Under the pieces are notes generated by a model. It was not told where the DNA came from, made no database searches, and saw only the letters and a list, made by a program, of their open reading frames with translations. The position numbers and the translations under genes are program-made. Below are positions 24,692 to 33,538 of a stretch of 64,000 nt of DNA, piece by piece. Numbering within the stretch: position 1 is the stretch's first letter; every line of letters starts with the position of its first letter. Source of the stretch: an uncultured Clostridia bacterium (GTDB taxonomy: Bacteria > Bacillota > Clostridia > Christensenellales > Borkfalkiaceae); NCBI GenBank assembly GCA_947630705.1, contig CANRIK010000005.1, forward strand, positions 31,090 to 95,089, in the 5' to 3' direction.

Positions 24692-25597
24692 ATGGAATTT
24701 TTCCAATACGCTTCTTACGTAAATGCGTTGACGAGTCAATTCAACGGCACTACTTACCTTTGGGTTTCCTTCCTTGTGGGCGGATTGTGTTTTGCGATCG
24801 TCTATGTTTTCCGTTCGGTAGGACTGTTCGTCATAGCCGGACATGAGGGACTGCCCAATAAATGGATGGCGTTCGTTCCGTTTTTGAGCACGTATTATAT
24901 AGGCGTGTGCGGACAGAAAAACAGATTTTTCAATATTGACACGAAGGCGGTAGGAATTGTCTCCGCAGTATTAGAGGTCGTAATGGTAGCGCTGTATGTG
25001 CTCGATATCGTGGCATTTGTATCTGTGGAGCCATTCATAGTGCAGACCACCGAATATTACGAATATCTGGGTCAGCAGATTCCCGTCACCGCCGACACGC
25101 TCAACGTTCAGGCCATGCTCGCCGCAAATCCCACGCTGGGCTGGGCGGGTTGGTGCTATAACTATCTCGACGCATATATAATAAGTTGGATGCAGCTTCT
25201 GGATATGCTCGTAATGGTAGTGCTTCTGAATTGCTTTTTCCAGACCTATTCCGCGCGCCGCTATTTCCTCTTTACGATTACCAGCGTGCTTTTCCCCGTG
25301 GAAGGCATACTTATTTTCGCCGTGAGAAACAATAAGGGAATGAGCTACGCCGAATACACCCGTATGGTACAGGAGAGAATGTACAGGGAATACCGCAGTC
25401 AGCAGAATTTTGACCGCAACCCCTATAACAATAATCCGTACACAAACGGATACGACCGTCCTCCGTATCAGAACAATCCAGACTCCGGCAACGCCTCGCA
25501 GGGGAATTCAAACGGCTCCGCGACGGACGACCCCTTCGGAGAGTACTCCTCCGGCGCGCCGAAGGACGACGACCCCTTCGACGAGTTCAAAAACTGA
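24692..25597 (+). CDS. Multi-pass membrane protein with an Asn/Pro/Tyr-rich disordered tail
   Basis: A 301-residue protein of unknown family. About four hydrophobic segments occupy residues 20-220 (FLVGGLCFAIVYVFRSVG, IVSAVLEVVMVALYVLDIV, LLDMLVMVVLLNCFF and a fourth near 200). The last 75 residues are disordered and low in complexity, with NPYNNNPY and PYQNNPD stretches and acidic DDPFGEY/DDPFDEF repeats. Similar tails occur on small Firmicute integral proteins, but no function follows. It has a fair ribosome-binding site (AGAGGG) and a strong terminator. Confidence 0.7.
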   Translation: MEFFQYASYVNALTSQFNGTTYLWVSFLVGGLCFAIVYVFRSVGLFVIAGHEGLPNKWMAFVPFLSTYYIGVCGQKNRFFNIDTKAVGIVSAVLEVVMVALYVLDIVAFVSVEPFIVQTTEYYEYLGQQIPVTADTLNVQAMLAANPTLGWAGWCYNYLDAYIISWMQLLDMLVMVVLLNCFFQTYSARRYFLFTITSVLFPVEGILIFAVRNNKGMSYAEYTRMVQERMYREYRSQQNFDRNPYNNNPYTNGYDRPPYQNNPDSGNASQGNSNGSATDDPFGEYSSGAPKDDDPFDEFKN

Positions 25598-25603
25598 CCT
25601 TTT

Positions 25604-25630
25604 ACGCGCTCTTAAAAGAGCGCGTTTTTT
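25604..25630 (+). terminator. Hairpin terminator
   Basis: Stem ACGCGCTCTT / AAGAGCGCGT with a tight loop, followed by TTTTT. Confidence 0.88.
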
Positions 25631-25631
25631 G

Positions 25632-25660
25632 TTTACTTTTTTACGGGAGTATGATATAAT
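25632..25660 (+). promoter_or_regulatory. Promoter of mnmE
   Basis: TTTACT (25632-25637), a 17-nt spacer and TATAAT (25655-25660). Confidence 0.65.
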
Positions 25661-25721
25661 CATAAAAGTTGACATAAGCTGAATTTATACATATAAGTTT
25701 TTTTGATACAGACGGAGAGAT

Positions 25722-27020
25722 ATGCGCGAATGTATAGCGGCCATATCCACGGCGCACGGAACCGGCGGAGTGGCCATAATAAGAATAAGCGGAAAGGACG
25801 CGCTCGACATAGGCATGAAAATGTTCGAGCCGACTCATGAAATCGTCAAAGCGGAGCCCAATTACATGTACACGGGCAGGATTCTCGGAAGCGGATTCAA
25901 AGATTACGGTTTCATGGTTTATTTCGCCGCGCCGAAATCTTTCACGGGCGAGGATATCGTCGAATTTCACTGTCACGGCGGAGTTCAGATAGCTCGCGGC
26001 GTGCTCTCAAAGGCCCTTTCGTTGGGGGCGAGAGCCGCGGAACGCGGAGAGTTCACTCGCAGAGCTTTTTTAAACGGCAAACTGACTCTCTCTTCGGCGG
26101 AGGGCATGATAGATATGATAAACGCCGAAAGTCTCGCTCTATTGCGCGCCGGAAGTATGCTCTATACCGAAAAACTTTCGGGCGAAGTCCGGAAGATTCA
26201 GTCGTCTCTGACCGATATTTTAGCGGCCGTCGCCGCGGAACTCGACTATCCGGAGGAAGACCTCGACGGTCTCGATTTTGAAAAAATAAAGCTGTCGTTA
26301 AAGGATATCAACGCCCGAATCGGCGCGCTCGCCGACAGCTATTCGATAGGTCGGAAGATAAAGAGCGGAGTGCTCGTGGCCATATGCGGCAAGCCGAACG
26401 TCGGGAAGAGCTCCCTTTTAAACGCACTCGTCGGCTATGAAAAGGCAATAGTGTCCGAAGAGGAGGGCACTACGCGCGACGCGGTTGAAGGCGCGGTGGA
26501 AATAGACGGCGTTACGTTTAATCTGGTAGACACCGCCGGCATACGCGAGCGAGCCGGAGCTGTGGAAAAAATAGGTATAGAGCGAGCAAAAAAAGCCATA
26601 CGCACCGCCGATATTGTACTGTTTTTAACCGACGGTAAAATGCAGCCGCCTACCGATTACAGCGGAAAACTTATTACCGTATTCAATAAATGCGATATTT
26701 CGGAGCCGAAAGGGGAATACGACGTTGCCGTCTCGGCAAAGACGGGCGAGGGCATAGAGGCTCTCAAAAAGTTGCTCGCACAAACTTCCGTAATAGGCGC
26801 GCTCGACGAAAATTATATTGTGGAGGAGAGGCATTACGACGCTCTTTGCCGCGCTCGCGACAGCATAGCCGAAGCGGTTGAAAACATAGGCTCAATCACT
26901 CCCGACCTCGTTGCGGTTGAACTGAAAGAGAGCTGGGAAGCTCTCGGTGAAATTACAGGCGAAACGGCGAACGAGGAGATTATAAACGCCGTATTCGAAA
27001 AATTCTGCGTTGGCAAATGA
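25722..27020 (+). CDS. mnmE: tRNA modification GTPase MnmE
   Basis: A 432-residue GTPase that, with MnmG, installs the 5-carboxymethylaminomethyl group on wobble uridine 34. The N-terminal folate-binding domain begins AAISTAHGTGGVAIIRISG. The G domain sits in the helical domain: GKPNVGKSSLLNAL (G1), EGTTRDAV (G2), DTAGIRE (G3), NKCD (G4) and SAKTGEG (G5). The last residues FCVGK carry the essential Cys of the C-(I/L/V)-G-K motif. mnmG is not nearby, unlike in many Firmicutes where mnmE-mnmG-rsmG sit together. Confidence 0.95.
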   Translation: MRECIAAISTAHGTGGVAIIRISGKDALDIGMKMFEPTHEIVKAEPNYMYTGRILGSGFKDYGFMVYFAAPKSFTGEDIVEFHCHGGVQIARGVLSKALSLGARAAERGEFTRRAFLNGKLTLSSAEGMIDMINAESLALLRAGSMLYTEKLSGEVRKIQSSLTDILAAVAAELDYPEEDLDGLDFEKIKLSLKDINARIGALADSYSIGRKIKSGVLVAICGKPNVGKSSLLNALVGYEKAIVSEEEGTTRDAVEGAVEIDGVTFNLVDTAGIRERAGAVEKIGIERAKKAIRTADIVLFLTDGKMQPPTDYSGKLITVFNKCDISEPKGEYDVAVSAKTGEGIEALKKLLAQTSVIGALDENYIVEERHYDALCRARDSIAEAVENIGSITPDLVAVELKESWEALGEITGETANEEIINAVFEKFCVGK

Positions 27021-27077
27021 CGGTTAAATCTTCCGCGCAACGACGCGTTAATTTCGATCGCGAGACAAAGAAGATAA

Positions 27078-27119
27078 AGAAGATAATCTAATTAAAAAAG
27101 AAGATAATTTAATTAAAAA
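27078..27119 (+). repeat. Two imperfect 21-bp AT-rich direct repeats
   Basis: AAGAAGATAATCTAATTAAAA is followed at once by a copy with one C-to-T change, between mnmE and the LysR gene. Nothing else is seen in this 139-bp gap. Confidence 0.7.
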
Positions 27120-27159
27120 AGCAACACGTCCGCGCAAAAAGCGGAAAAGAGGTGTTATT

Positions 27160-28047
27160 ATGGTAAATCTTGAACTTTACAGAGTATTCTATACGGTGGC
27201 CAGATGCGGTTCGCTTACGAAGGCGGCGCAGGAGCTGTTTATCTCCCAGCCGGCGGTATCACAATCGATAAAACAGTTGGAGGGTCAGCTCGGAATATCG
27301 CTCTTCAACCGCACGCACAGGGGAATGGAACTCTCCGCCGCCGGCGGCAAGCTCATATACAAACAGGTGGAGGACGCCCTCCGTCTTTTAGACGAGGCGG
27401 AGAACACTCTTACGGAACTCAAAACCACGGCCACGGGAACCATCAGAATAGGCGCCACCGACTCGATATTCTATCATCTTCTCGCGGACAAAATAGCGCA
27501 ATACAATCTGAAATATCCTGCGGTCAAGTTCGAACTTATCTCGTCCACTTCGCCGTATACGGTAAGCCAGTTGAAAGAGGGCAGATGCGACATAGCTTTC
27601 ATCAATCTTCCCATGGAGGACGACGACGTTAAGTTTTACGGAACGATTGCCCATCTGACGGACGTATTCGTGGCCGGAGAGCGCTTTTCCGAGCTCAAAG
27701 GTCAGACCGTTCCCATAAAGAGATTGCAGGAATTGCCATTGCTCATGATAGAGGAAAACACCGTCGCGCGACGGGCGCTTTCAGGCTTTTTGGAGAATTT
27801 AGGCATACAGCTTCATCCCGATATAGAAGTCGCCAACTGGGATTTTATGATTAAACTTGCCGTGAAAGGCATGGGAGTGGGCTGTATTCCGAGGGAATAT
27901 TGCGAGAGCGAGTTGAAGGACGGCTCGCTGTTCGAATTGAACGTGTTCCCGGGACTGCCTGCGAGGGGAGTGGGTATAGCGCTTGCCAAAAACGTTCCGC
28001 CCTCGTTCGCCATGAAAGAGTTTATAGCCATGTTCAATCAAGAATAG
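27160..28047 (+). CDS. LysR-family transcriptional regulator
   Basis: A 295-residue regulator. The winged HTH occupies residues 1-60 (LYRVFYTVARCGSLTKAAQE then LFISQPAVSQSIKQLEGQLG). The effector domain from about 90 is the periplasmic-binding type (GTIRIGATDSIFYHLL). It has the standard length and a good ribosome-binding site (AGAGGTG). It is not divergent from an obvious target; the next gene, 12 nt downstream, is a PlsC-like protein that may be co-transcribed. Effector unknown. Confidence 0.92.
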   Translation: MVNLELYRVFYTVARCGSLTKAAQELFISQPAVSQSIKQLEGQLGISLFNRTHRGMELSAAGGKLIYKQVEDALRLLDEAENTLTELKTTATGTIRIGATDSIFYHLLADKIAQYNLKYPAVKFELISSTSPYTVSQLKEGRCDIAFINLPMEDDDVKFYGTIAHLTDVFVAGERFSELKGQTVPIKRLQELPLLMIEENTVARRALSGFLENLGIQLHPDIEVANWDFMIKLAVKGMGVGCIPREYCESELKDGSLFELNVFPGLPARGVGIALAKNVPPSFAMKEFIAMFNQE

Positions 28048-28059
28048 AGCGGTGATTCG

Positions 28060-28866
28060 ATGAAATTACAAAAGGTTTATTACTATTCCGACGAGGTAAA
28101 CGACGACTTCGCCGGCACACATATAACTCGTAAAGAGCTTCCCGAAGATTACGAATATCTCAACAAGGGATTTTGGCTCAAACTCCGCAGACTGATAGTC
28201 TATCACTGCATAATTCAGCCGGTGGCGTTTATTTACAGAAAATTCATAAAGCGCGTAAAGTTCGTGGACAAAAAGAAGATGAAGGGCTTTAAAAAGCGCG
28301 GAGTTTTCCTCTACGGAAATCATACTTCCATGATTCTCGACGCGATAAATCCCTCATGCCTCGCCTATCCGAGGTCGGCAGACGTCATAATCAACGCCGA
28401 CGCCATGTCCATAAAGGGAATACGTTGGTTATTAAAGACGATAGGCGGTTTCCCCATTCCCGAAGGATTTCACGCCATGTCGCGCTTCAACGACGCCATA
28501 AAAGAGGCGATAGGCAAAAAGCACTGGGTGGCAATCTATCCGGAAGCCCATATATGGCATTACTACACCAAGATAAGACCGTTCCCCTCGACGTCTTTCG
28601 CATACCCCGTAAAGTGCGACGCGCCGGTGTTCTCGTATACCATGACCTATCACAAGCGCAAACATTCCAAATATCCCAAACGTATCTTATATATCGACGG
28701 CCCGTTCTTTGCCGATAAAACCCTTCCATTCAAGGCGGCAGTACAGAAACTTCGCGACGAGGTATACGCCGCAATGTGCAAACGCGCGGAGTCGAGCGAC
28801 TGTGAGTATATAAAGTACGTATACAGACCGAAAGAAGAGACTGAAAAAGCGGAGGCGGAGCAATGA
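28060..28866 (+). CDS. PlsC-like acyltransferase family protein with an altered catalytic box
   Basis: A 268-residue protein resembling 1-acylglycerol-3-phosphate acyltransferases. GNHTSMILDAINP occupies the place of the NHxxxxD box, but five rather than four residues separate His and Asp. YPEAHIW occupies the place of the phosphate-binding PEG motif (Gly replaced by Ala). A short hydrophobic stretch near residue 58 may dock it on the membrane. With both motifs altered it may act on another acceptor or be inactive. It overlaps holA by 4 nt. Confidence 0.68.
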   Translation: MKLQKVYYYSDEVNDDFAGTHITRKELPEDYEYLNKGFWLKLRRLIVYHCIIQPVAFIYRKFIKRVKFVDKKKMKGFKKRGVFLYGNHTSMILDAINPSCLAYPRSADVIINADAMSIKGIRWLLKTIGGFPIPEGFHAMSRFNDAIKEAIGKKHWVAIYPEAHIWHYYTKIRPFPSTSFAYPVKCDAPVFSYTMTYHKRKHSKYPKRILYIDGPFFADKTLPFKAAVQKLRDEVYAAMCKRAESSDCEYIKYVYRPKEETEKAEAEQ

Positions 28867-29843
28867 AGTTCACCGAGTTTAAGGAGAACTTGTCGGAGGG
28901 TGCAAGGCAGATATACCTTCTCGAAGGCGACGACGCCTACTTTCTCCTCAAAGGCGAGGAGATGATAAAGAGCGCCTTTCTGGAAATGCCCGAACTCAAT
29001 TTCTCCTCATTCGAGGGAGAAACATTAAAGGGCTCCGCAATTTCCGCGCTCGTATCCGCGGTAAAAAACTATCCTTTTATGTCGGAAAAGCGCATAGTCA
29101 AAGTCACCGATTTCTATCCGACGGAATCGGAGTTCGAAACTTATTTAAAGCCGTTATTCGAAAACTTTCCGGCTTCGTCGATACTTCTTATTGTAAACCG
29201 CGGCGGCAGAAAGGGCGTCGATTTAAAGAGGAAGAAGGGCGTCGTTTTTGTGGACTGCGGCAGGGCGGAGCCCGAAACCGTCGTTCGTTGGGTGTATCTG
29301 ACCTTGAAGCGAGCCGGTATTTTTTGTCCGACGTCGGCGTGCGAGGCGCTCGCGGCATATTGCCTCTATAATATGTCGCGTGTGTCGGTTGAAGTACAAA
29401 AACTCATAGACTATAAGGGGACGGGAGAGCTTACTCGGAATGAAATAGACGAACTTGTATACAAAGACGCGGACTATCGGGTATACGAGATGACGAACGC
29501 CGTCGCTCGCAAAGATTTTACGAGTTACTGCGCCATTTCAAACGACTTGAAGAGCAAGGGGTCAGATGAGATTTCCGTTCTCAACGGACTGTTCTCCTAT
29601 TTCCGCACGCTGCTCTCCGCCATATCTTCGGGGCTCTCCGACGGCGCATACGCCGCCGCGAACGGCATGAAAGAGTACGCCGTAAAAAAGACGAGGGAGC
29701 AGGCGTATATGATAGGCGCAAACAATTTGGAAAATTACGTAAACTTACTGTATGAGAATATTTCCGACGTAAAAAGCGGAAGAATAACGCCTTCTTCCGC
29801 CCTTCAAATATGCCAAAATGCGCTATTTTTCTCGGGCAAGTAG
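28863..29843 (+). CDS. holA: DNA polymerase III delta subunit
   Basis: A 326-residue clamp-loader subunit that opens the sliding clamp during replication. The N-terminal pattern IYLLEGDDAYFLLKGEEMIK, the FEGETLKGSAISALVSAVKN region and the C-terminal collar domain fit HolA, which lacks a working Walker A. Length is typical. The ATG overlaps the stop of the upstream PlsC-like gene. Confidence 0.88.
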   Translation: MKFTEFKENLSEGARQIYLLEGDDAYFLLKGEEMIKSAFLEMPELNFSSFEGETLKGSAISALVSAVKNYPFMSEKRIVKVTDFYPTESEFETYLKPLFENFPASSILLIVNRGGRKGVDLKRKKGVVFVDCGRAEPETVVRWVYLTLKRAGIFCPTSACEALAAYCLYNMSRVSVEVQKLIDYKGTGELTRNEIDELVYKDADYRVYEMTNAVARKDFTSYCAISNDLKSKGSDEISVLNGLFSYFRTLLSAISSGLSDGAYAAANGMKEYAVKKTREQAYMIGANNLENYVNLLYENISDVKSGRITPSSALQICQNALFFSGK

Positions 29844-29925
29844 ATTTTTGTGTGTAAAATCGCTTTATTTTTCTCGCCGTTAATTATATAATAATTAGCA
29901 ATCATACTGTAAAAAGGTAGAAACT

Positions 29926-30747
29926 ATGGAAAATTGGAACGTTCTGTGGGAAAATCTTAAAAATTTTTTCCTGAATGAAATAGCCGCCAACTATATTGCG
30001 CTCATTTTGCAATTTCTCCTTCTGGCGATAGTCTATTTCTACATTTTCAAAGTCCTCAAAGGCAATAAAGCTACAAAGTTTATACCGGTCGTGGTATTTT
30101 TCGTGATATTCTGCGGCATAACTTTTGCTTTCACGAAATTCGATACCTACTTGCTGTTGCTCATAGTGATAATGATAGCTCTGCTTATCTTCACCATGTT
30201 CCACTCTGAAATCAAGCGTCAGCTGCTCGACTCCAACAGCAAACACTCCAAAGACGGACTCACGGTGTCCGGCGTTCAGCTCATAATAGACGAAACTATC
30301 CGCGCCGTACAGAACATGTCCAAAAAAGACATAGGCGCGCTCATAGTGCTCTCTAATGAAAACCTTCCCGAGGGTATAATTCAGAGCGGCACGGTGGTAA
30401 ACGCCTCCATAACTTCGCAGATGATAGAAGCCGTATTCTTCCCCAAGGCTCCCCTTCACGACGGAGCTATGATAATCGAGGGCAACAAGATTTACGCCGC
30501 CGGCTGTTTCCTGCCCGTCTTGCAGAGCGAAAATCTTCCGAAAGACATGGGCAGCCGTCACCGTGCGGCCCTCGGTATTACCGCAGTGGCAAGCGTTACC
30601 GCCATAGTGGTATCGGAGGAAACGGGTATAATTTCGATAGTTAAGAACGGCGCAATCAAGAAGCGTTATGCAGACGCTTCCGATCTCAAAAACGCATTGA
30701 GCGAGTATTACTGGTCCGATTTGACCGCGGAGGGTAAAAGAATATGA
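29926..30747 (+). CDS. cdaA: Diadenylate cyclase CdaA
   Basis: A 273-residue membrane enzyme that makes cyclic di-AMP from two ATP. Three N-terminal helices (about residues 24-100) precede the DAC domain with the two hallmark motifs, HDGAMII (DGA, near 182) and GSRHRAALG (RHR, near 210). In most Firmicutes it is followed by cdaR and glmM. Here only a 35-residue cdaR-like ORF overlaps its stop (ATGA), and no glmM follows. Confidence 0.94.
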   Translation: MENWNVLWENLKNFFLNEIAANYIALILQFLLLAIVYFYIFKVLKGNKATKFIPVVVFFVIFCGITFAFTKFDTYLLLLIVIMIALLIFTMFHSEIKRQLLDSNSKHSKDGLTVSGVQLIIDETIRAVQNMSKKDIGALIVLSNENLPEGIIQSGTVVNASITSQMIEAVFFPKAPLHDGAMIIEGNKIYAAGCFLPVLQSENLPKDMGSRHRAALGITAVASVTAIVVSEETGIISIVKNGAIKKRYADASDLKNALSEYYWSDLTAEGKRI

Positions 30748-30851
30748 AAAATTTCGGTAAATTTTTAAAAGACCTCTTCACCAAAGACCTGCCCATAAAA
30801 TTGCTTGCGATAGGTCTCGCGGTCGTCACAGTGATTTTTATAAATATCTGA
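30744..30851 (+). CDS. 35-residue membrane peptide, apparent remnant of CdaR (YbbR)
   Basis: A short ORF starting on the cdaA stop (ATGA overlap). It reads MKNFGKFLKDLFTKDLPIKL, then a hydrophobic helix (LLAIGLAVVTVIFINI), then stops. Position, basic start and single helix match the N-terminus of CdaR/YbbR, the regulator of CdaA, but all extracytoplasmic YbbR domains are missing and the next 250 bp are occupied by the DUF1015 gene. It may be a decayed cdaR or a functional mini-regulator. Too short to be sure it is expressed. Confidence 0.5.
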   Translation: MKNFGKFLKDLFTKDLPIKLLAIGLAVVTVIFINI

Positions 30852-30855
30852 ACCG

Positions 30856-32031
30856 ATGAATACCATTTCAATTCCGCATATTCTTTTGCCGGCAAACGCC
30901 GATATCGGCACGTGGGCGGTCAACGCCTGCGACCAGTTCACTTCCGACTTCGCATATTGGGAAGAGGTGGAGCGCAAGACGGAGGGCAAACCCTCTGCTT
31001 TTCACCTTATCCTTCCGGAAATATACCTCAAAGATAACGCTCCGAAGCGCATAGCCGCGGCTAACTCGGCCATGGAGGAGTATCTCGAAGAGGGTGTTTT
31101 CAAGGAACTTGAAGAGGGATTTATTCTTGTTGAGCGCGCCACAGAATCCGGCGTGCGCACGGGCATAGTCCTTGCGATAGATCTTGAAGATTATTCTTTC
31201 GAAAAGGGAGCGAAAACTCCCGTCCGTTCCACGGAAGCCACCATTCTCGAAAGGATACCTCCGCGCGTGGAGATTAGAAAGAACGCTCCGATTGAACTTC
31301 CGCACGTAATGCTCTTGTACGACGATCCGCAAAATTCCGTGTTGACCTCGGTACGCAGAGGAAGAGTTCTCTACGACGCCGAACTTATGATGAACGGCGG
31401 AAAAGTAAAGGGTACTTTCATTGAAAACGCGAGAGAGGTGATTTCGCGCTTTTACTCGCTCGTGGCGGATAAAGAGGATAAATTTCTTTTTGCGGTAGGC
31501 GACGGAAATCATTCGCTGGCCACTGCAAAGACATGTTGGGAAAATACAAAAAAGCATTTGAAAGCCGACGAAATCGCCGCTCATCCGGCGAGGTATGCGC
31601 TTGTCGAGGCTGTAAATATTTACGATTCCGCCTTAAAATTCGAACCTATTCACAGGCTCGTAAAAACCTCCGACCCCGAAAAATTCGCGTCGGGCTTGGC
31701 TATGGAAGGCAGCGGCGCGGCGGAACTCTCCGTCAACGGCAATTTGAAGAAGATACCTTTTCCGTGTGATATTCCGAACGGAATACGTTATCTCGACGGT
31801 TACATATCGAAGTATCTCGCCGAAAACGGCGGCGACGTGGACTATATTCACGGCAGAAGCGAATTGATAAATTTCACCCGTTCGGGCGGAGTCGGCGTAA
31901 TTCTTCCGCCGATATCGAAGGGCGATTTCTTCCCGTTGATTTCCTCCGGAGGGAATCTTCCGAAAAAGACGTTCAGCATGGGCGAAGGAAACGAGAAGCG
32001 ATACTATATAGAGGCTAAAAAAATCAGATAA
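30856..32031 (+). CDS. DUF1015 family protein
   Basis: A 391-residue soluble protein of the DUF1015 (HTH-like, YP_001336 type) family. FAVGDGNHSLATAK near residue 212 is the family hallmark, and PHILLPANADIGTWAVNACD at the start corresponds to the usual ALRP beginning. The family is widespread in anaerobes and its biochemical role is not established. It starts 4 nt after the mini-cdaR stop and has no clear ribosome-binding site, so translation may be coupled. Confidence 0.83.
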   Translation: MNTISIPHILLPANADIGTWAVNACDQFTSDFAYWEEVERKTEGKPSAFHLILPEIYLKDNAPKRIAAANSAMEEYLEEGVFKELEEGFILVERATESGVRTGIVLAIDLEDYSFEKGAKTPVRSTEATILERIPPRVEIRKNAPIELPHVMLLYDDPQNSVLTSVRRGRVLYDAELMMNGGKVKGTFIENAREVISRFYSLVADKEDKFLFAVGDGNHSLATAKTCWENTKKHLKADEIAAHPARYALVEAVNIYDSALKFEPIHRLVKTSDPEKFASGLAMEGSGAAELSVNGNLKKIPFPCDIPNGIRYLDGYISKYLAENGGDVDYIHGRSELINFTRSGGVGVILPPISKGDFFPLISSGGNLPKKTFSMGEGNEKRYYIEAKKIR

Positions 32032-32080
32032 ACGTTAAAACATAATTCTCCATAAACGGAGAAGAGGCATAAGAGATAAA

Positions 32081-33415
32081 ATGGCAATAAAAGTATGTAA
32101 ATTCGGCGGAACGTCCATGGCGGACGGCAACATAATAAAATCCGTAAAAAAGATAATAGAGAGCGATCCGGAGCGGAAATACATAGTGGTTTCCGCCCCG
32201 GGCAAGCGTTATTCGGGCGATACAAAGGTAACCGACCTACTGTACGCATGCTATAAATCTCTTACGGAGAACGGCGTGTGCGCCGCCGGCTTTGCGCCCG
32301 TACGCGCCCGTTTCGAATCTCTTGTCAGAGAACTCAATATGAATATCGATATAGACGACGTTCTCGACGCTACCGAAAAGAGAATAGACGAGGAAAAGAG
32401 CGAGGACTTTACCGCGTCAAGGGGAGAATATCTCTGCGCGTGGGTCGTTTCAAAAGTGCTCGGCGCAAAGTTTATCGACAGCGAAAACGTAGTGTATTTC
32501 AAAGAAAACGGTAAACTTGACGGAGAGAGAACGTATAAAGCAATAAAGGAAGCCTGCGCCGACTGCGAGCTTGCGGTGTTCCCGGGCTTTTACGGTCAGG
32601 ATATAAACGGAAAAGTAAAGACGTTTTCGCGCGGCGGTTCGGATATTTCCGGAGCCATAGTCGCGCGCGCAATGCAGGCCTCTCTCTATGAAAATTGGAC
32701 GGACGTATCGGGTTTTCTGGCGTGCGACCCCAGAATCGTAGACAGCCCCAAGCCCATAAAAAAGCTCTCTTATAAAGAACTGCGCGAGTTGAGCTATATG
32801 GGAGCCAACGTTCTGCACAGCGACAGCATTTTTCCGGTACGCAAGGCAAATATACCTATTCAGATAAAGAACACATTCCGTCCGCAGGACGAGGGGACGT
32901 CCATTCTTCCGAGCTCTCGTTATATGCCGGCCGGAAACACCGTGACGGGAGTGGCCGGCAAGAAAAATTTCACGGTAATTTTCATAGAAAAATCCCTCAT
33001 GAACGCCGAAATCGGCTTCATAGCCAAAGTCCTTGAAGTTCTTGCTCGCGAAAACATATCTGTCGAACACATTCCTTCCGGAATAGACACAATGTCATTG
33101 GTAATCGCAAGCGAACAGCTTACCGATTTCAAACTCCAAAGAATAATAGAGGGAATACAGACCGAAGTCTCCCCCGATACGGTGCGCATAATAGAAAATA
33201 TCGCGCTCATAGCCACGGTGGGTCAGGGAATGAGCTCGTCGGTGGGCACTTCCGCAAGGCTCTTCAACGCAATCGCCGCGGCAAATATAAACATAAAGAT
33301 GATAGATCAGGGTTCGAGCGAAATGAACATAATAGTAGGAGTCAAAAACGACGATTACGAAAAGTGCATAAGAGCTATATACTCGGAATTTTTTACCTCC
33401 GCCCCTTGCGAGTAA
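32081..33415 (+). CDS. lysC: Aspartate kinase
   Basis: A 444-residue monofunctional aspartokinase that phosphorylates aspartate, the first step to lysine, threonine, methionine and aspartate beta-semialdehyde. VCKFGGTSMADG starts the kinase domain, TFSRGGSDISGAIVARAM (near residue 185) is the nucleotide/aspartate region, and two ACT domains occupy the last 150 residues (TVIFIEKSLMNAE; IALIATVGQGMSS), consistent with feedback inhibition. Its product also feeds the carboxyspermidine dehydrogenase encoded near 9 kb. A strong terminator follows. Confidence 0.92.
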   Translation: MAIKVCKFGGTSMADGNIIKSVKKIIESDPERKYIVVSAPGKRYSGDTKVTDLLYACYKSLTENGVCAAGFAPVRARFESLVRELNMNIDIDDVLDATEKRIDEEKSEDFTASRGEYLCAWVVSKVLGAKFIDSENVVYFKENGKLDGERTYKAIKEACADCELAVFPGFYGQDINGKVKTFSRGGSDISGAIVARAMQASLYENWTDVSGFLACDPRIVDSPKPIKKLSYKELRELSYMGANVLHSDSIFPVRKANIPIQIKNTFRPQDEGTSILPSSRYMPAGNTVTGVAGKKNFTVIFIEKSLMNAEIGFIAKVLEVLARENISVEHIPSGIDTMSLVIASEQLTDFKLQRIIEGIQTEVSPDTVRIIENIALIATVGQGMSSSVGTSARLFNAIAAANINIKMIDQGSSEMNIIVGVKNDDYEKCIRAIYSEFFTSAPCE

Positions 33416-33451
33416 GATATAAAAATTAAAATAAGATATTGAATTGAGAAT

Positions 33452-33487
33452 AAAAAATATCCGACGTCTTGCGTCGGATATTTTTTA
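33452..33487. terminator. Hairpin terminator after lysC
   Basis: Stem ATCCGACG / CGTCGGAT with loop TCTTG, flanked by an A-run before and a T-run after, so it can work in both directions. Confidence 0.9.
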
Positions 33488-33538
33488 TGCACCCGTAAGG
33501 GCTCTGTCGGCATAATATGTAATACTGCAAGTGGAAAA

